From Candidatus Uhrbacteria bacterium CG_4_10_14_3_um_filter_41_21 (GTDB lineage Bacteria > Patescibacteriota > Patescibacteriia > UBA9934), in the NCBI GenBank assembly GCA_002782865.1, contig PFJC01000035.1, forward strand, positions 1 to 37,656: a stretch of 37,656 nucleotides of DNA. The letters are read 5' to 3'. This document shows positions 9,533 through 17,472 of this stretch, in pieces. The position numbers were made by a program, and so were the translations under genes. How positions within the stretch are numbered: the first letter of the stretch is position 1; each line of letters starts with the position of its first letter. The notes under the pieces were generated by a model. The model was given only the letters and a program-made list of their open reading frames with translations. It searched no databases and was not told the origin of the DNA.

Positions 9533-9609
9533 GGGTGTGTAGCTCAGTTGGTTAGAGCGCAGAGCTTATACCTCTGTGGTCCCTGGTTCGAGTCCAGGCA
9601 CACCCACCA
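9533..9609 (+). tRNA. tRNA-Ile (anticodon TAT, decodes AUA), CCA encoded
   Basis: Cloverleaf read by eye: GGGTGTG/CACACCC, GCTC/GAGC, CAGAG-CTTATAC-CTCTG, CCTGG-TTCGAGT-CCAGG, A73, CCA. Confidence 0.9.
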
Positions 9610-9713
9610 CCGAGCTTAGCTCGGGGTTGTATCATGATGACGCCAAAGCTCAGCTTTGGCTAAGACAACATTGTCAGAAGCTAAGCGAGGTGAACAGTCG
9701 AGCTCAGCTCGAC
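9610..9713. repeat. Cluster of three small palindromes with conserved AGC-TYA-GCT centre and different arms
   Basis: CCGAGCTTAGCTCGG (9610-9624), GCCAAAGCTCAGCTTTGGC (9642-9660), GTCGAGCTCAGCTCGAC (9697-9713). Confidence 0.8.
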
Positions 9714-9731
9714 CATCAGTGAAAATCAATT

Positions 9732-9896
9732 ATGTTTTTTGTAACAGCATTTTTATTGGGAGTTGGCATCTTGTTTCTTGTAAAAGGAATTAAGGGTTCA
9801 GATACGCCAACAATTGGTTTAGGAGCATCTTTTTTAATAGCCGCAGTTGCTACTGGCTTTATAACTTGGCTTGCCATGTCAGCACTCAGCGTTTAG
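9732..9896 (+). CDS. Small membrane protein (54 aa), below ORF-track cutoff
   Basis: ATG..TAG: MFFVTAFLLGVGILFLVKGIKGSDTPTIGLGASFLIAAVATGFITWLAMSALSV; two TM segments; adjacent to next membrane ORF. Confidence 0.55.
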   Translation: MFFVTAFLLGVGILFLVKGIKGSDTPTIGLGASFLIAAVATGFITWLAMSALSV

Positions 9897-9897
9897 T

Positions 9898-10332
9898 ATG
9901 GTTAACCCAATGAATTTTATTGGCCCTCTGGCAGTATTCTGGTTTTTGATATTTTGGGTAGTGGGAGGAGTGTTATTTTCGATCATTGCGCTCTTTCGAT
10001 CATCAAAAATAAAGAAAACTCAATTTAGTTGTTTGTTTACTTTGCTCTGCGCAGGATGCGCGTATGGGGCAGCCCATACTGGCATGATGATGGGAGCAGA
10101 GGAAATAAATGTTTGTTTGGAGAAAGCTGTGGGTTGGACAGAATCTTTTTCTGCCATAATCGCTTGCGGAGTTTTTGCAATGATGATTTCCGGACTTGCT
10201 TGGTTTATTCTTTTGTTTGTCGGCGGTTCATTGCTTCTTCTTTTATCTCGGTCCAAGAATCAATCCTGGATTGATGGAAAAGTAGAGGAAGATGAAATGA
10301 AAGACAAAACTCAGAAATTGATAATTGAATAG
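9898..10332 (+). CDS. Hypothetical membrane protein (start trimmed to MVNPMNF)
   Basis: Three or so hydrophobic segments; ORF track start 9871 is a TTG overlapping the previous small ORF. Confidence 0.6.
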   Translation: MVNPMNFIGPLAVFWFLIFWVVGGVLFSIIALFRSSKIKKTQFSCLFTLLCAGCAYGAAHTGMMMGAEEINVCLEKAVGWTESFSAIIACGVFAMMISGLAWFILLFVGGSLLLLLSRSKNQSWIDGKVEEDEMKDKTQKLIIE

Positions 10333-10409
10333 GCGCGTATAGCTCAGTTGGTTAGAGCGTTACATTGACATTGTAAAGGTCTCTGGTTCGAGTCCAGATA
10401 CGCGCACCA
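10333..10409 (+). tRNA. tRNA-Val (anticodon GAC), CCA encoded
   Basis: GCGCGTA/TACGCGC; TTACA-TTGACAT-TGTAA; T-arm CTGGTTCGAGTCCAG; CCA. Confidence 0.92.
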
Positions 10410-10412
10410 AAG

Positions 10413-10438
10413 ACACCTCGGATTCCCGGGGTGTTTTT
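10413..10438 (+). terminator. Rho-independent terminator after tRNA-Val
   Basis: ACACCTCGG-ATTC-CCGGGGTGT followed by TTTTT. Confidence 0.8.
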
Positions 10439-10465
10439 GACGATTTTAATATTACTTGCTAATCT
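10437..10465 (+). promoter_or_regulatory. Promoter TTGACG-N17-TAATCT for the 66-aa ORF
   Basis: -35 at 10437-10442, -10 at 10460-10465; predicted very short leader to ATG 10481. Confidence 0.5.
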
Positions 10466-10480
10466 ATTTTTGATTCAAAC

Positions 10481-10681
10481 ATGGAGGCGTTCGTGAACAG
10501 AGCTATGGAAATCTCCTTTGGTGAGCTCATCTCGATTTTTTACGAGCAGTTCTTGGAGATGTACGGTGACGAGGAGCTGGCGGCAGTAGCTGCCGCCACG
10601 GCGATCAACGAACTTTTTCAGGCTGATACGATTGAGGTCGAAGAGGAGCTAAATGAACAGCAAGACGAGAGCTGTTCCTAG
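10481..10681 (+). CDS. Hypothetical acidic small protein (66 aa)
   Basis: Promoter upstream, perfect palindromic terminator downstream; MEAFVNRAMEISFGELISIFYEQFLEMYGDEELAAVAAATAINELFQADTIEVEEELNEQQDESCS. Confidence 0.6.
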   Translation: MEAFVNRAMEISFGELISIFYEQFLEMYGDEELAAVAAATAINELFQADTIEVEEELNEQQDESCS

Positions 10682-10697
10682 ACGACTCCGATAGCGA

Positions 10698-10725
10698 ACG
10701 GTCGGTGTGTGCGCACACCGACCGT
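10698..10725. terminator. Perfect palindrome ACGGTCGGTGTG-TGCG-CACACCGACCGT
   Basis: 12-bp GC-rich stem between convergent genes. Confidence 0.8.
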
Positions 10726-10729
10726 CTTC

Positions 10730-12190
10730 TTATATATTTTCAATTTTATCGCGGAGCAAGTCCAGTGCCTCCTGGCGAGATGCTACTTTGCGGACTAACT
10801 GAGCATCGCGCACATGGTCGAGTAGATCACGATAGGCTGGGCCCGGCCTTATACCAAACTTTTGAATATCAGCCCCTGTTACCAAACGCGGAGCGCTTAC
10901 TCTGTTATCACAAAAATCTCGAGCAATTCTTTTGGCGATGTGGACTCGCTCTCGACCAACGCTATGAGCGCCACCGGCATAATAAACAGCGTGTGAAAGA
11001 AGTAGTAGTTGACGACCACGATCTGAACAATACATTTTTTCAAACTGGGACGGTCGCATTCCGGCTGGGTCATGGGTTTCTAATATTTTTAGATTTTCAA
11101 GCATCCAAGAAACATCGCTTATTTCGACCCGAGTTTTTGAGCCTTTTGGAAATTGATGAAAATGCAAAGTTTTGCAAAGTTTTATTGCACCGGCAACATT
11201 TTCTTCAGAAAATCCAAAAAGACCGGCTACTAGTGCTGAGGCTGATGCACTCTCAAGTCCGTGTCCGGCTAAAAACTCATGGTTTTTCATTAAGTGCAAA
11301 ACCTGAGTTGTTTTATCAAGCGCAGTTGTGCCATCTGTTTCAATTATTGAATACAATTTTTTGATGTCTGGCAGAAAAATTTGAAGTGCTCCACAGGCCT
11401 CCCAAAGTTTTAAAGTGTGAATCGGGTGGGCGGTAAATCCGAGTAAAAATTCTTTACCAATTGCCGAGTGGGGAGTTACATAAACATATGATCCATCTTC
11501 GGACAGTACTTTGTTGTTGAGCAGATCCAGATTATTAATTACTCCGGCCCAGGTATTTGCTTCAATTGCAAAACCAAGTTGGCTGGCAAGTCGCAGGGCG
11601 CGCAAAACACGAGTTGAGTCTTCGTAAAACCTATCTTCCGGATTCATTACTGTGCGAATTGTTCCGGTATCAAGATCAGCTAGGCCACAAAATGGGTCTA
11701 AAAATTCACCAGTGTCAATATTGTAAGCCATGGCATTGACTGTAAAATCGCGACGAGAAAGATCTTCGCCAATGGAAGTTTTAAAGTTGGAGGCAATTCT
11801 TAAATCTCGGCGACCCGAGCGATGACTGTCGGTAATATGCTCAACTCGAGGCAGAGCAATATCAATTGGACTTGATTTTCTTTGTCCATGAGGCACAAAT
11901 TTAAAAGTTCCAAAATCGCGTTCAATAGTTCCGACAGCGCCATGGCGAGCCAGCCAGCGCTCTAGCTTATTTGGTTCAATGTTACGAATAACAATGTCGA
12001 TGTCATTTGGAATAAGCCCTAACAAAACATCGCGCAAAGTACCACCCACAAGAAAGATTTCAGCATCAGGAAGTTCTGAAAGCAAAAGTGAAGTCCAGGT
12101 TAATCGCCCTTCGCCATCAATAAAAACAGCGACCCTTTCACTTGGTTTTATATGACGGTTGGTATAAGTTGTAAAAAATCCTCCGTGCAT
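10730..12190 (-). CDS. cca: CCA tRNA nucleotidyltransferase / poly(A) polymerase family
   Basis: EIFLVGGTLRDVLLGLIPNDIDIVIR; RRDFTVNAMAYN; EDRFYEDSTRVLRALRLASQLGF. Confidence 0.93.
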   Translation of the reverse strand: MHGGFFTTYTNRHIKPSERVAVFIDGEGRLTWTSLLLSELPDAEIFLVGGTLRDVLLGLIPNDIDIVIRNIEPNKLERWLARHGAVGTIERDFGTFKFVPHGQRKSSPIDIALPRVEHITDSHRSGRRDLRIASNFKTSIGEDLSRRDFTVNAMAYNIDTGEFLDPFCGLADLDTGTIRTVMNPEDRFYEDSTRVLRALRLASQLGFAIEANTWAGVINNLDLLNNKVLSEDGSYVYVTPHSAIGKEFLLGFTAHPIHTLKLWEACGALQIFLPDIKKLYSIIETDGTTALDKTTQVLHLMKNHEFLAGHGLESASASALVAGLFGFSEENVAGAIKLCKTLHFHQFPKGSKTRVEISDVSWMLENLKILETHDPAGMRPSQFEKMYCSDRGRQLLLLSHAVYYAGGAHSVGRERVHIAKRIARDFCDNRVSAPRLVTGADIQKFGIRPGPAYRDLLDHVRDAQLVRKVASRQEALDLLRDKIENI

Positions 12191-12212
12191 GGAGGGATTA
12201 TAACATAGGGTG

Positions 12213-12235
12213 TTCAGGTATGCAGGTATTCAGGT
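12213..12235. repeat. Tandem 8-mer TTCAGGTA/TGCAGGTA/TTCAGGT
   Basis: Seen directly. Confidence 0.7.
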
Positions 12236-12240
12236 CGCCA

Positions 12241-12309
12241 GTATGGGCATGGCGCTACCATGCCCATACGTTTCGTGGTAGCTCGCGTATGGGCGGGGTT
12301 TCCCCGCCC
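12241..12309. repeat. Two adjacent perfect hairpins: GTATGGGCATGG-CGCTA-CCATGCCCATAC and GGGCGGGG-TTT-CCCCGCCC
   Basis: 12-bp and 8-bp perfect stems in intergenic region. Confidence 0.85.
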
Positions 12310-12327
12310 ACTGATCGAATGAATTTT

Positions 12328-12452
12328 GCATGATACAACTTTTGTTCGATCGAACATTTGCTGCATGCGGTATTTTTAAATAACTCCCAGTTTTGGCCTT
12401 TTTGAATATATAGATGATACAACTTTTTGTCGATCGCAAAAAAGTTGCTCAT
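12328..12452. repeat. Two diverged copies of a GATCG-centred palindromic repeat (12328-12368; 12413-12452)
   Basis: Both begin ATGATACAACTTTT, centre on CGATCG, end TTGCT(G)CAT. Confidence 0.7.
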
Positions 12453-12565
12453 TTTACTTTTAGATTCTGGTTTTAATTCGGTGCATCTCTTCTCCTGCTT
12501 CGTAGAATCCAGCTCTATGTCAATCTTATCATTAAGATGGACGCGGAGCAGATCCCGCCAGCGAT

Positions 12566-13714
12566 TTAGCGACTGAACAACTCCGCTACTTGACTCTTGA
12601 TATGCGTTATCACTGCTTTTTCGGCAGCAACAATGTCTTCGTCCCGCATTTTAAGTAATGCTTCCTCGCGAGTTCCGGCAGCGCGGAAGGGAGCGCCAAG
12701 GTGCAGGGCGTCAAACGGTCGTTTGGCGTTTAGCATAACAGCTATTGTTTTGTCAGTTCGTTCAAAAAAGACGGCAGCGATTTTGGCGTCCGGTGCGCTC
12801 ATAATCAGCTCGTCGATAATATTTTCAAGGGCTTCTTCTTGCGCTCCGGCATTGGCAAAATCCTGGCGGGTTAAAAGTGTCCAAACAATTTTGTATTCAA
12901 CATCAGATTTTAGTCGAGCCAAGGCTCGGCCCCACAGGCGCAAAGTTTCCACTGATCTAGTTTTATAAAGTTTTTGAATAATCTCATCTCGGCGTGCTCC
13001 TTTGGCAATCAAATCACCAGCCACTTTCAAGGTTTTTGGCGTTACATTTTCTGATCGAAAACTTTTAGTTTTAAAAATCATTCCAGTTAAAAAATAAGTG
13101 GCTACTTCTTCATCAATCAAACTTTCATCAATTCGACGGAAAAGATCGTAACAAACCTCAGAACATGAAACCGCACTCATATCAACAAGATTAGTTTGTC
13201 CATAATGCTCGTTGGCATTGTTGTGGTCGATGTTGATAATTGGAGTTTGAAAAAAGAATTCTTTGTAACCGGTAAACACAGGTCCGAAACTTTCCATGTC
13301 AGCGCCACCGATTGTAATTAAAAGATCGTACTTATAGCTGTCGCTGATTATTTGAACATCGTCAGCGTTCCAACTACCACTTTTTGGCAGAATATGAATG
13401 TGAAGTTCGTCACCTTCCATATTATAAGAAAGCTCATCTACTTTTGCTTGCTTGGCATTTAGCTTTAGAGTCATTTTGCGGATATTCTTGATATCTTCGC
13501 GGACTGGAATGGTTGAATTTAAAAAGTGAACTGATTTTGGAATTCGACCGCCAGCGCTTACAATCTCAACTGGTTTTTGAAGTTTGGCGAGTAGTGCAGA
13601 AACACCAAATGCCGACGAAAAATCGTCCGCATTTGCATTTTCAGTCAGCACAATGAGCGGTCTAGCTGACCGTTCTAGCATTGTTAAAAATTGTTCGTGA
13701 GCATTTAAAGCCAT
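12566..13714 (-). CDS. DHH/DHHA1-family phosphoesterase-like protein (start trimmed to MALNAHEQF)
   Basis: NADDFSSAFGVSALLAKL, IINIDHNNANEHYGQTNLVD, GAQEEALENIIDELI.. Confidence 0.85.
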   Translation of the reverse strand: MALNAHEQFLTMLERSARPLIVLTENANADDFSSAFGVSALLAKLQKPVEIVSAGGRIPKSVHFLNSTIPVREDIKNIRKMTLKLNAKQAKVDELSYNMEGDELHIHILPKSGSWNADDVQIISDSYKYDLLITIGGADMESFGPVFTGYKEFFFQTPIINIDHNNANEHYGQTNLVDMSAVSCSEVCYDLFRRIDESLIDEEVATYFLTGMIFKTKSFRSENVTPKTLKVAGDLIAKGARRDEIIQKLYKTRSVETLRLWGRALARLKSDVEYKIVWTLLTRQDFANAGAQEEALENIIDELIMSAPDAKIAAVFFERTDKTIAVMLNAKRPFDALHLGAPFRAAGTREEALLKMRDEDIVAAEKAVITHIKSQVAELFSR

Positions 13715-13814
13715 GCTGGGTATCAAATTATCTCTCCCTCTAACCTCTAAATGACAAGGGCGTAGCTTATACTGGGTTGAAAAAAAGGTCAAGAATCAGT
13801 AGACTGGGGATACT

Positions 13815-16229
13815 ATGAAAGACGAAATGCCAAACCGATATTCACCCCAAGAGGTAGAATATGATATTTACGCCAAATGGATGGAAAGTGGCTATTTTAC
13901 TCCGGAAAATCTTCCTGACCTGGAAGATCGCAAAGAGTCCTTTACGATTTCTTTACCGCCACCCAATGTTACGGGAACTTTGCACATGGGTCATGCGGTG
14001 ATGCTTGCAATTGAAGACGCCATGGTTCGTTACGCTAGAATGAGCGGAAAGCGGGCGCTTTGGCTTCCGGGAACTGATCACGCTGCGATTGCCACTGAAT
14101 CTAAGGTCGAGAAGATCCTTATTAAGGAAGAAGGAAAAAATAGACACGACTTGGGACGAGAAAAGTTTTTAGAAAAAGCTAAAGCATTTGCCCAAGATAG
14201 CCACGACACAATTGTAAATCAGATGAAAAAGATGGGAACTAGTGTTGATTGGACTCGCGAGGCCTATACTTTTGATGATGCCAGGAACTTGGCAGTGCGA
14301 ACGGCTTTTAAAAAGATGTACGACGATGGTTTGATTTATCGTGGAGAGAGAATTATAAACTGGGATCCAAAAGGACAGACGACTATTTCAGACGATGAAG
14401 TTGAATACATCGATGGCAAAACTCCATTTTATTATTTTCAGTATGGCCCGTTTGTAATTGGAACTGCCAGGCCGGAAACTAAGTTTGGAGACAAATATGT
14501 GGTAATGCATCCGGACGATAAAAGATATGCTCAGTATGAGCATGGTCAGAAGTTAGATTTAGAGTGGATCAACGGACCGATTACAGCAACTGTTATCAAA
14601 GACGAGGCGATTGATATGGAGTTTGGAACCGGTGTGATGACAATCACTCCGTGGCACAGCGTAGTGGATTTTGAAATTGCTGAGCGTCATAATTTGGACA
14701 AAGAACAAATCATTGATCTTAATGGCAAACTTCTTGCTGTTGCTGGAGAGTTTGCGGGGATGCATATTATGAAGGCGCGTCCGGAGATTGTTGAAAAGTT
14801 AAAAAGCAAGGGCTTGCTCGTTAATGTTGACGAAGCCTATGGGAATAGAATTGCAACAGCGCAACGAAGTGGTGGCATAGTCGAACCGCAAATTTTGAAG
14901 CAGTGGTTTATCGATGTCAACAAGGAATTTGAGTATCGACAATCAAAGCGAGCTCCGATTAAAGGTTTGGATGACGGTCAAAAAGCAACGCTTAAACAAT
15001 TAATGCAACACGCTGTTCGTCAGGGTGGGATTGAAATTTTGCCTGATAGATTTAATAAAACTTATTTTAACTGGGTTGATAATTTGCGCGATTGGAACAT
15101 CAGTCGTCAGATTTGGTTTGGACATCAAATACCGGTTTGGTACAAGGGCGAAGAAATTTATTGCGGTATTGACGCGCCAGCAGGCGAGGGTTGGGTGCAA
15201 GACGAAGACACACTCGACACCTGGTTTAGTGCCGGGCTTTGGACATTCTCAACTTTAGGTTGGCCTAATGAAAACTCAGAAGACTTAAAAATTTATCACC
15301 CAACATCGGTTCTTGAAACTGGCTATGACATTATATTTTTCTGGGTTGCTCGAATGATTTTAATGTCTACTTATATTTTAGGTGAAGTTCCATTTAAGAC
15401 TGTTTACTTACACGGAATGGTTAGAAACGAAGATGGAAGCAAGATGAGCAAGTCATCTGGAAAAGTTATTGATCCTCTTGAGATGATTGAAAAGTTCGGA
15501 GCAGATGCTACTCGATTGTCTTTGCTGGTTGGCGCTACTCCCGGGAACGACATGAAGTTATCAGAAGATAAAATCTCAAGTTTCAGAAATTTTACCAACA
15601 AACTTTGGAATATTTCCAGGTTTGTGTTCATGAGTGTGAAAGAGGTGAAAAATGTGAAAGAGGTGAGGTCGGAAACACTTGATGATAAGTGGATTTTGGC
15701 TGAGTTCTCAACCTTGGTTTCAGAAGTGACAGACCATTTTGAGAAATATCAATACTCAATGTTGGGCGAAAAATTACGCGAGTTTACTTGGAATAAGTTT
15801 GCTGATGTTTATTTGGAAAACGCTAAAGTTCAGAGTGGCCAGACAACAAACGAAATTTTATTATTCATTCTTGAACGACTTTTGATTCTATGGCATCCGT
15901 TTGCGCCGTTTGTTACAGAAGAGATTTACAAAAAGTTTGATAGTGGAATGTTAATGATTCAAAACTGGCCCAAATCACCAGAGTGTAAAATGACAGAAGC
16001 GGAAACTCGGCAGTTTGCCTTAAAACAGAGTATAATTGAGCGAGTGCGTTTAGTCCGTGCCGAGAAAAATCTTCCGTGGCGCGAGCAGATTAATATTAAT
16101 CTGTACGGCGCAGGTGATATCCAAGATCAAGACGCAGTTTTAAAACAAAGATTAAAGCTTGATGAAATTAGTTGGGTAGCTGGTGAAAAACCACAAATTG
16201 AAATTGCTGAAGAAAAATACGATTTATAG
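13815..16229 (+). CDS. valS: Valyl-tRNA synthetase
   Basis: PPPNVTGTLHMGHAV (HIGH), GTDHAAIATESKVEK, NEDGSKMSKSSGKVIDP (KMSKS). Confidence 0.97.
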   Translation: MKDEMPNRYSPQEVEYDIYAKWMESGYFTPENLPDLEDRKESFTISLPPPNVTGTLHMGHAVMLAIEDAMVRYARMSGKRALWLPGTDHAAIATESKVEKILIKEEGKNRHDLGREKFLEKAKAFAQDSHDTIVNQMKKMGTSVDWTREAYTFDDARNLAVRTAFKKMYDDGLIYRGERIINWDPKGQTTISDDEVEYIDGKTPFYYFQYGPFVIGTARPETKFGDKYVVMHPDDKRYAQYEHGQKLDLEWINGPITATVIKDEAIDMEFGTGVMTITPWHSVVDFEIAERHNLDKEQIIDLNGKLLAVAGEFAGMHIMKARPEIVEKLKSKGLLVNVDEAYGNRIATAQRSGGIVEPQILKQWFIDVNKEFEYRQSKRAPIKGLDDGQKATLKQLMQHAVRQGGIEILPDRFNKTYFNWVDNLRDWNISRQIWFGHQIPVWYKGEEIYCGIDAPAGEGWVQDEDTLDTWFSAGLWTFSTLGWPNENSEDLKIYHPTSVLETGYDIIFFWVARMILMSTYILGEVPFKTVYLHGMVRNEDGSKMSKSSGKVIDPLEMIEKFGADATRLSLLVGATPGNDMKLSEDKISSFRNFTNKLWNISRFVFMSVKEVKNVKEVRSETLDDKWILAEFSTLVSEVTDHFEKYQYSMLGEKLREFTWNKFADVYLENAKVQSGQTTNEILLFILERLLILWHPFAPFVTEEIYKKFDSGMLMIQNWPKSPECKMTEAETRQFALKQSIIERVRLVRAEKNLPWREQININLYGAGDIQDQDAVLKQRLKLDEISWVAGEKPQIEIAEEKYDL

Positions 16230-16240
16230 ACAGCTAGAAA

Positions 16241-16262
16241 TTAGACCAATAGATCAATAGAT
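16241..16262. repeat. Tandem 8-mer TAGACCAA/TAGATCAA/TAGATATG ending on the tyrS start
   Basis: Seen directly upstream of tyrS ATG. Confidence 0.6.
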
Positions 16263-17471
16263 ATGACAACAAATACAGACGAAGAAAAAATAAATGAAAT
16301 TCTTACTCGTGGAGTAGAACAGATTTATCCGCGCCCCGAAATGCTAGAAGAGCGTTTAAGGTCTGGCAAAAAGATTAGACTTTATGTGGGCGTTGACCCG
16401 ACCGGTGCGCATTTGCATATTGGCCACGCCATGCAGTTTCGGAAGATGCGTCAGTTTCAAGATTTAGGGCACGAAGTAATTTTACTAATCGGATCTTTTA
16501 CCGGAATGATTGGTGACCCAACTGATAAGGACGCTGCTCGAAATCAATTAACTCGCAAACAGGTTTTAGAAAACGCCGCCACTTATAAAAAACAGGCAGG
16601 AAAGATTTTGAATTTTTCTGGACGAAACGCGGTTAAGATAATGTTCAACGATAAGTGGCTTGGAAAATTATCTTTTGCCGATGTGGTTGATGTTGCCAGT
16701 AACTTTACAGTTCAGCAAATGAGCGAGCGCGATATGTTTGCTAACAGAATTAAAGAAGGTAAGCCGGTTTATTTGCATGAATTTTTGTATCCACTGATGC
16801 AGGGCTATGACTCTGTGGCTATGGATGTTGATTTAGAAATCGGCGGAAGCGACCAAACATTTAATATGCTTGCTGGGCGCACTTTGATGAAAGCAATGAA
16901 GCAAAAAGAAAAGATGGTACTTACACTTGAACTTCTTACAAACGATGAAGGCAAAAAGATGAGTAAATCAGAAGGAGGATTTATAGCGCTCGACGATGCA
17001 CCGGAAGATATGTACGGAAAAATTATGGCCATGGCTGACTCGATTATTTTGCCATACTTTGAATTGGCAACCGATGTCGCTCGCGAGGAAATCGAAGGAA
17101 TGAAAATCCAGCTTAGTCAGGGAATGAACCCACGAGATTTAAAAGCTCGTTTAGCTCGCCAGATTGTTACAATGCATCACTCACAAAAAGACGCAGATGC
17201 AGCTGAAATGCACTTTAAAACAGTTTTTCAAGATCACGAAGTACCAACGGATATAAGAGAATTTACAGTTTCGTCTGAGCAAAATATTGTTGACGTCTTG
17301 GTTGCAAGTGGACTAACATCATCAAAGACAGAGGCAAGGCGTTTAATTGAGCAAAAAGCTATTAAGATTGATGGCACTCCAGTCATAAGTTCTGAAATGA
17401 TGATTGTAGGGTCAGAAGACGGATTGGTTTTGCAAAGAGGAAAAAGGCAATTCGTTCGTCTGACAAAATAA
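16263..17471 (+). CDS. tyrS: Tyrosyl-tRNA synthetase
   Basis: YVGVDPTGAHLHIGHAMQF, KKMSKSEGGFI, C-terminal S4 domain. Confidence 0.96.
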   Translation: MTTNTDEEKINEILTRGVEQIYPRPEMLEERLRSGKKIRLYVGVDPTGAHLHIGHAMQFRKMRQFQDLGHEVILLIGSFTGMIGDPTDKDAARNQLTRKQVLENAATYKKQAGKILNFSGRNAVKIMFNDKWLGKLSFADVVDVASNFTVQQMSERDMFANRIKEGKPVYLHEFLYPLMQGYDSVAMDVDLEIGGSDQTFNMLAGRTLMKAMKQKEKMVLTLELLTNDEGKKMSKSEGGFIALDDAPEDMYGKIMAMADSIILPYFELATDVAREEIEGMKIQLSQGMNPRDLKARLARQIVTMHHSQKDADAAEMHFKTVFQDHEVPTDIREFTVSSEQNIVDVLVASGLTSSKTEARRLIEQKAIKIDGTPVISSEMMIVGSEDGLVLQRGKRQFVRLTK

Positions 17472-17472
17472 T

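Noticed and set aside
9437-9619. 60-aa ORF covering the element and tRNA-Ile
   Set aside because: Translation of tRNA and hairpin sequence (GCVAQLVRAQSLYLCGPWFESRHTHHRA is the familiar spurious tRNA peptide).
10705-11364. 219-aa plus-strand ORF opposite the CCA-adding enzyme
   Set aside because: Antisense of a well-supported CDS; composition typical of a spurious reverse-frame ORF.
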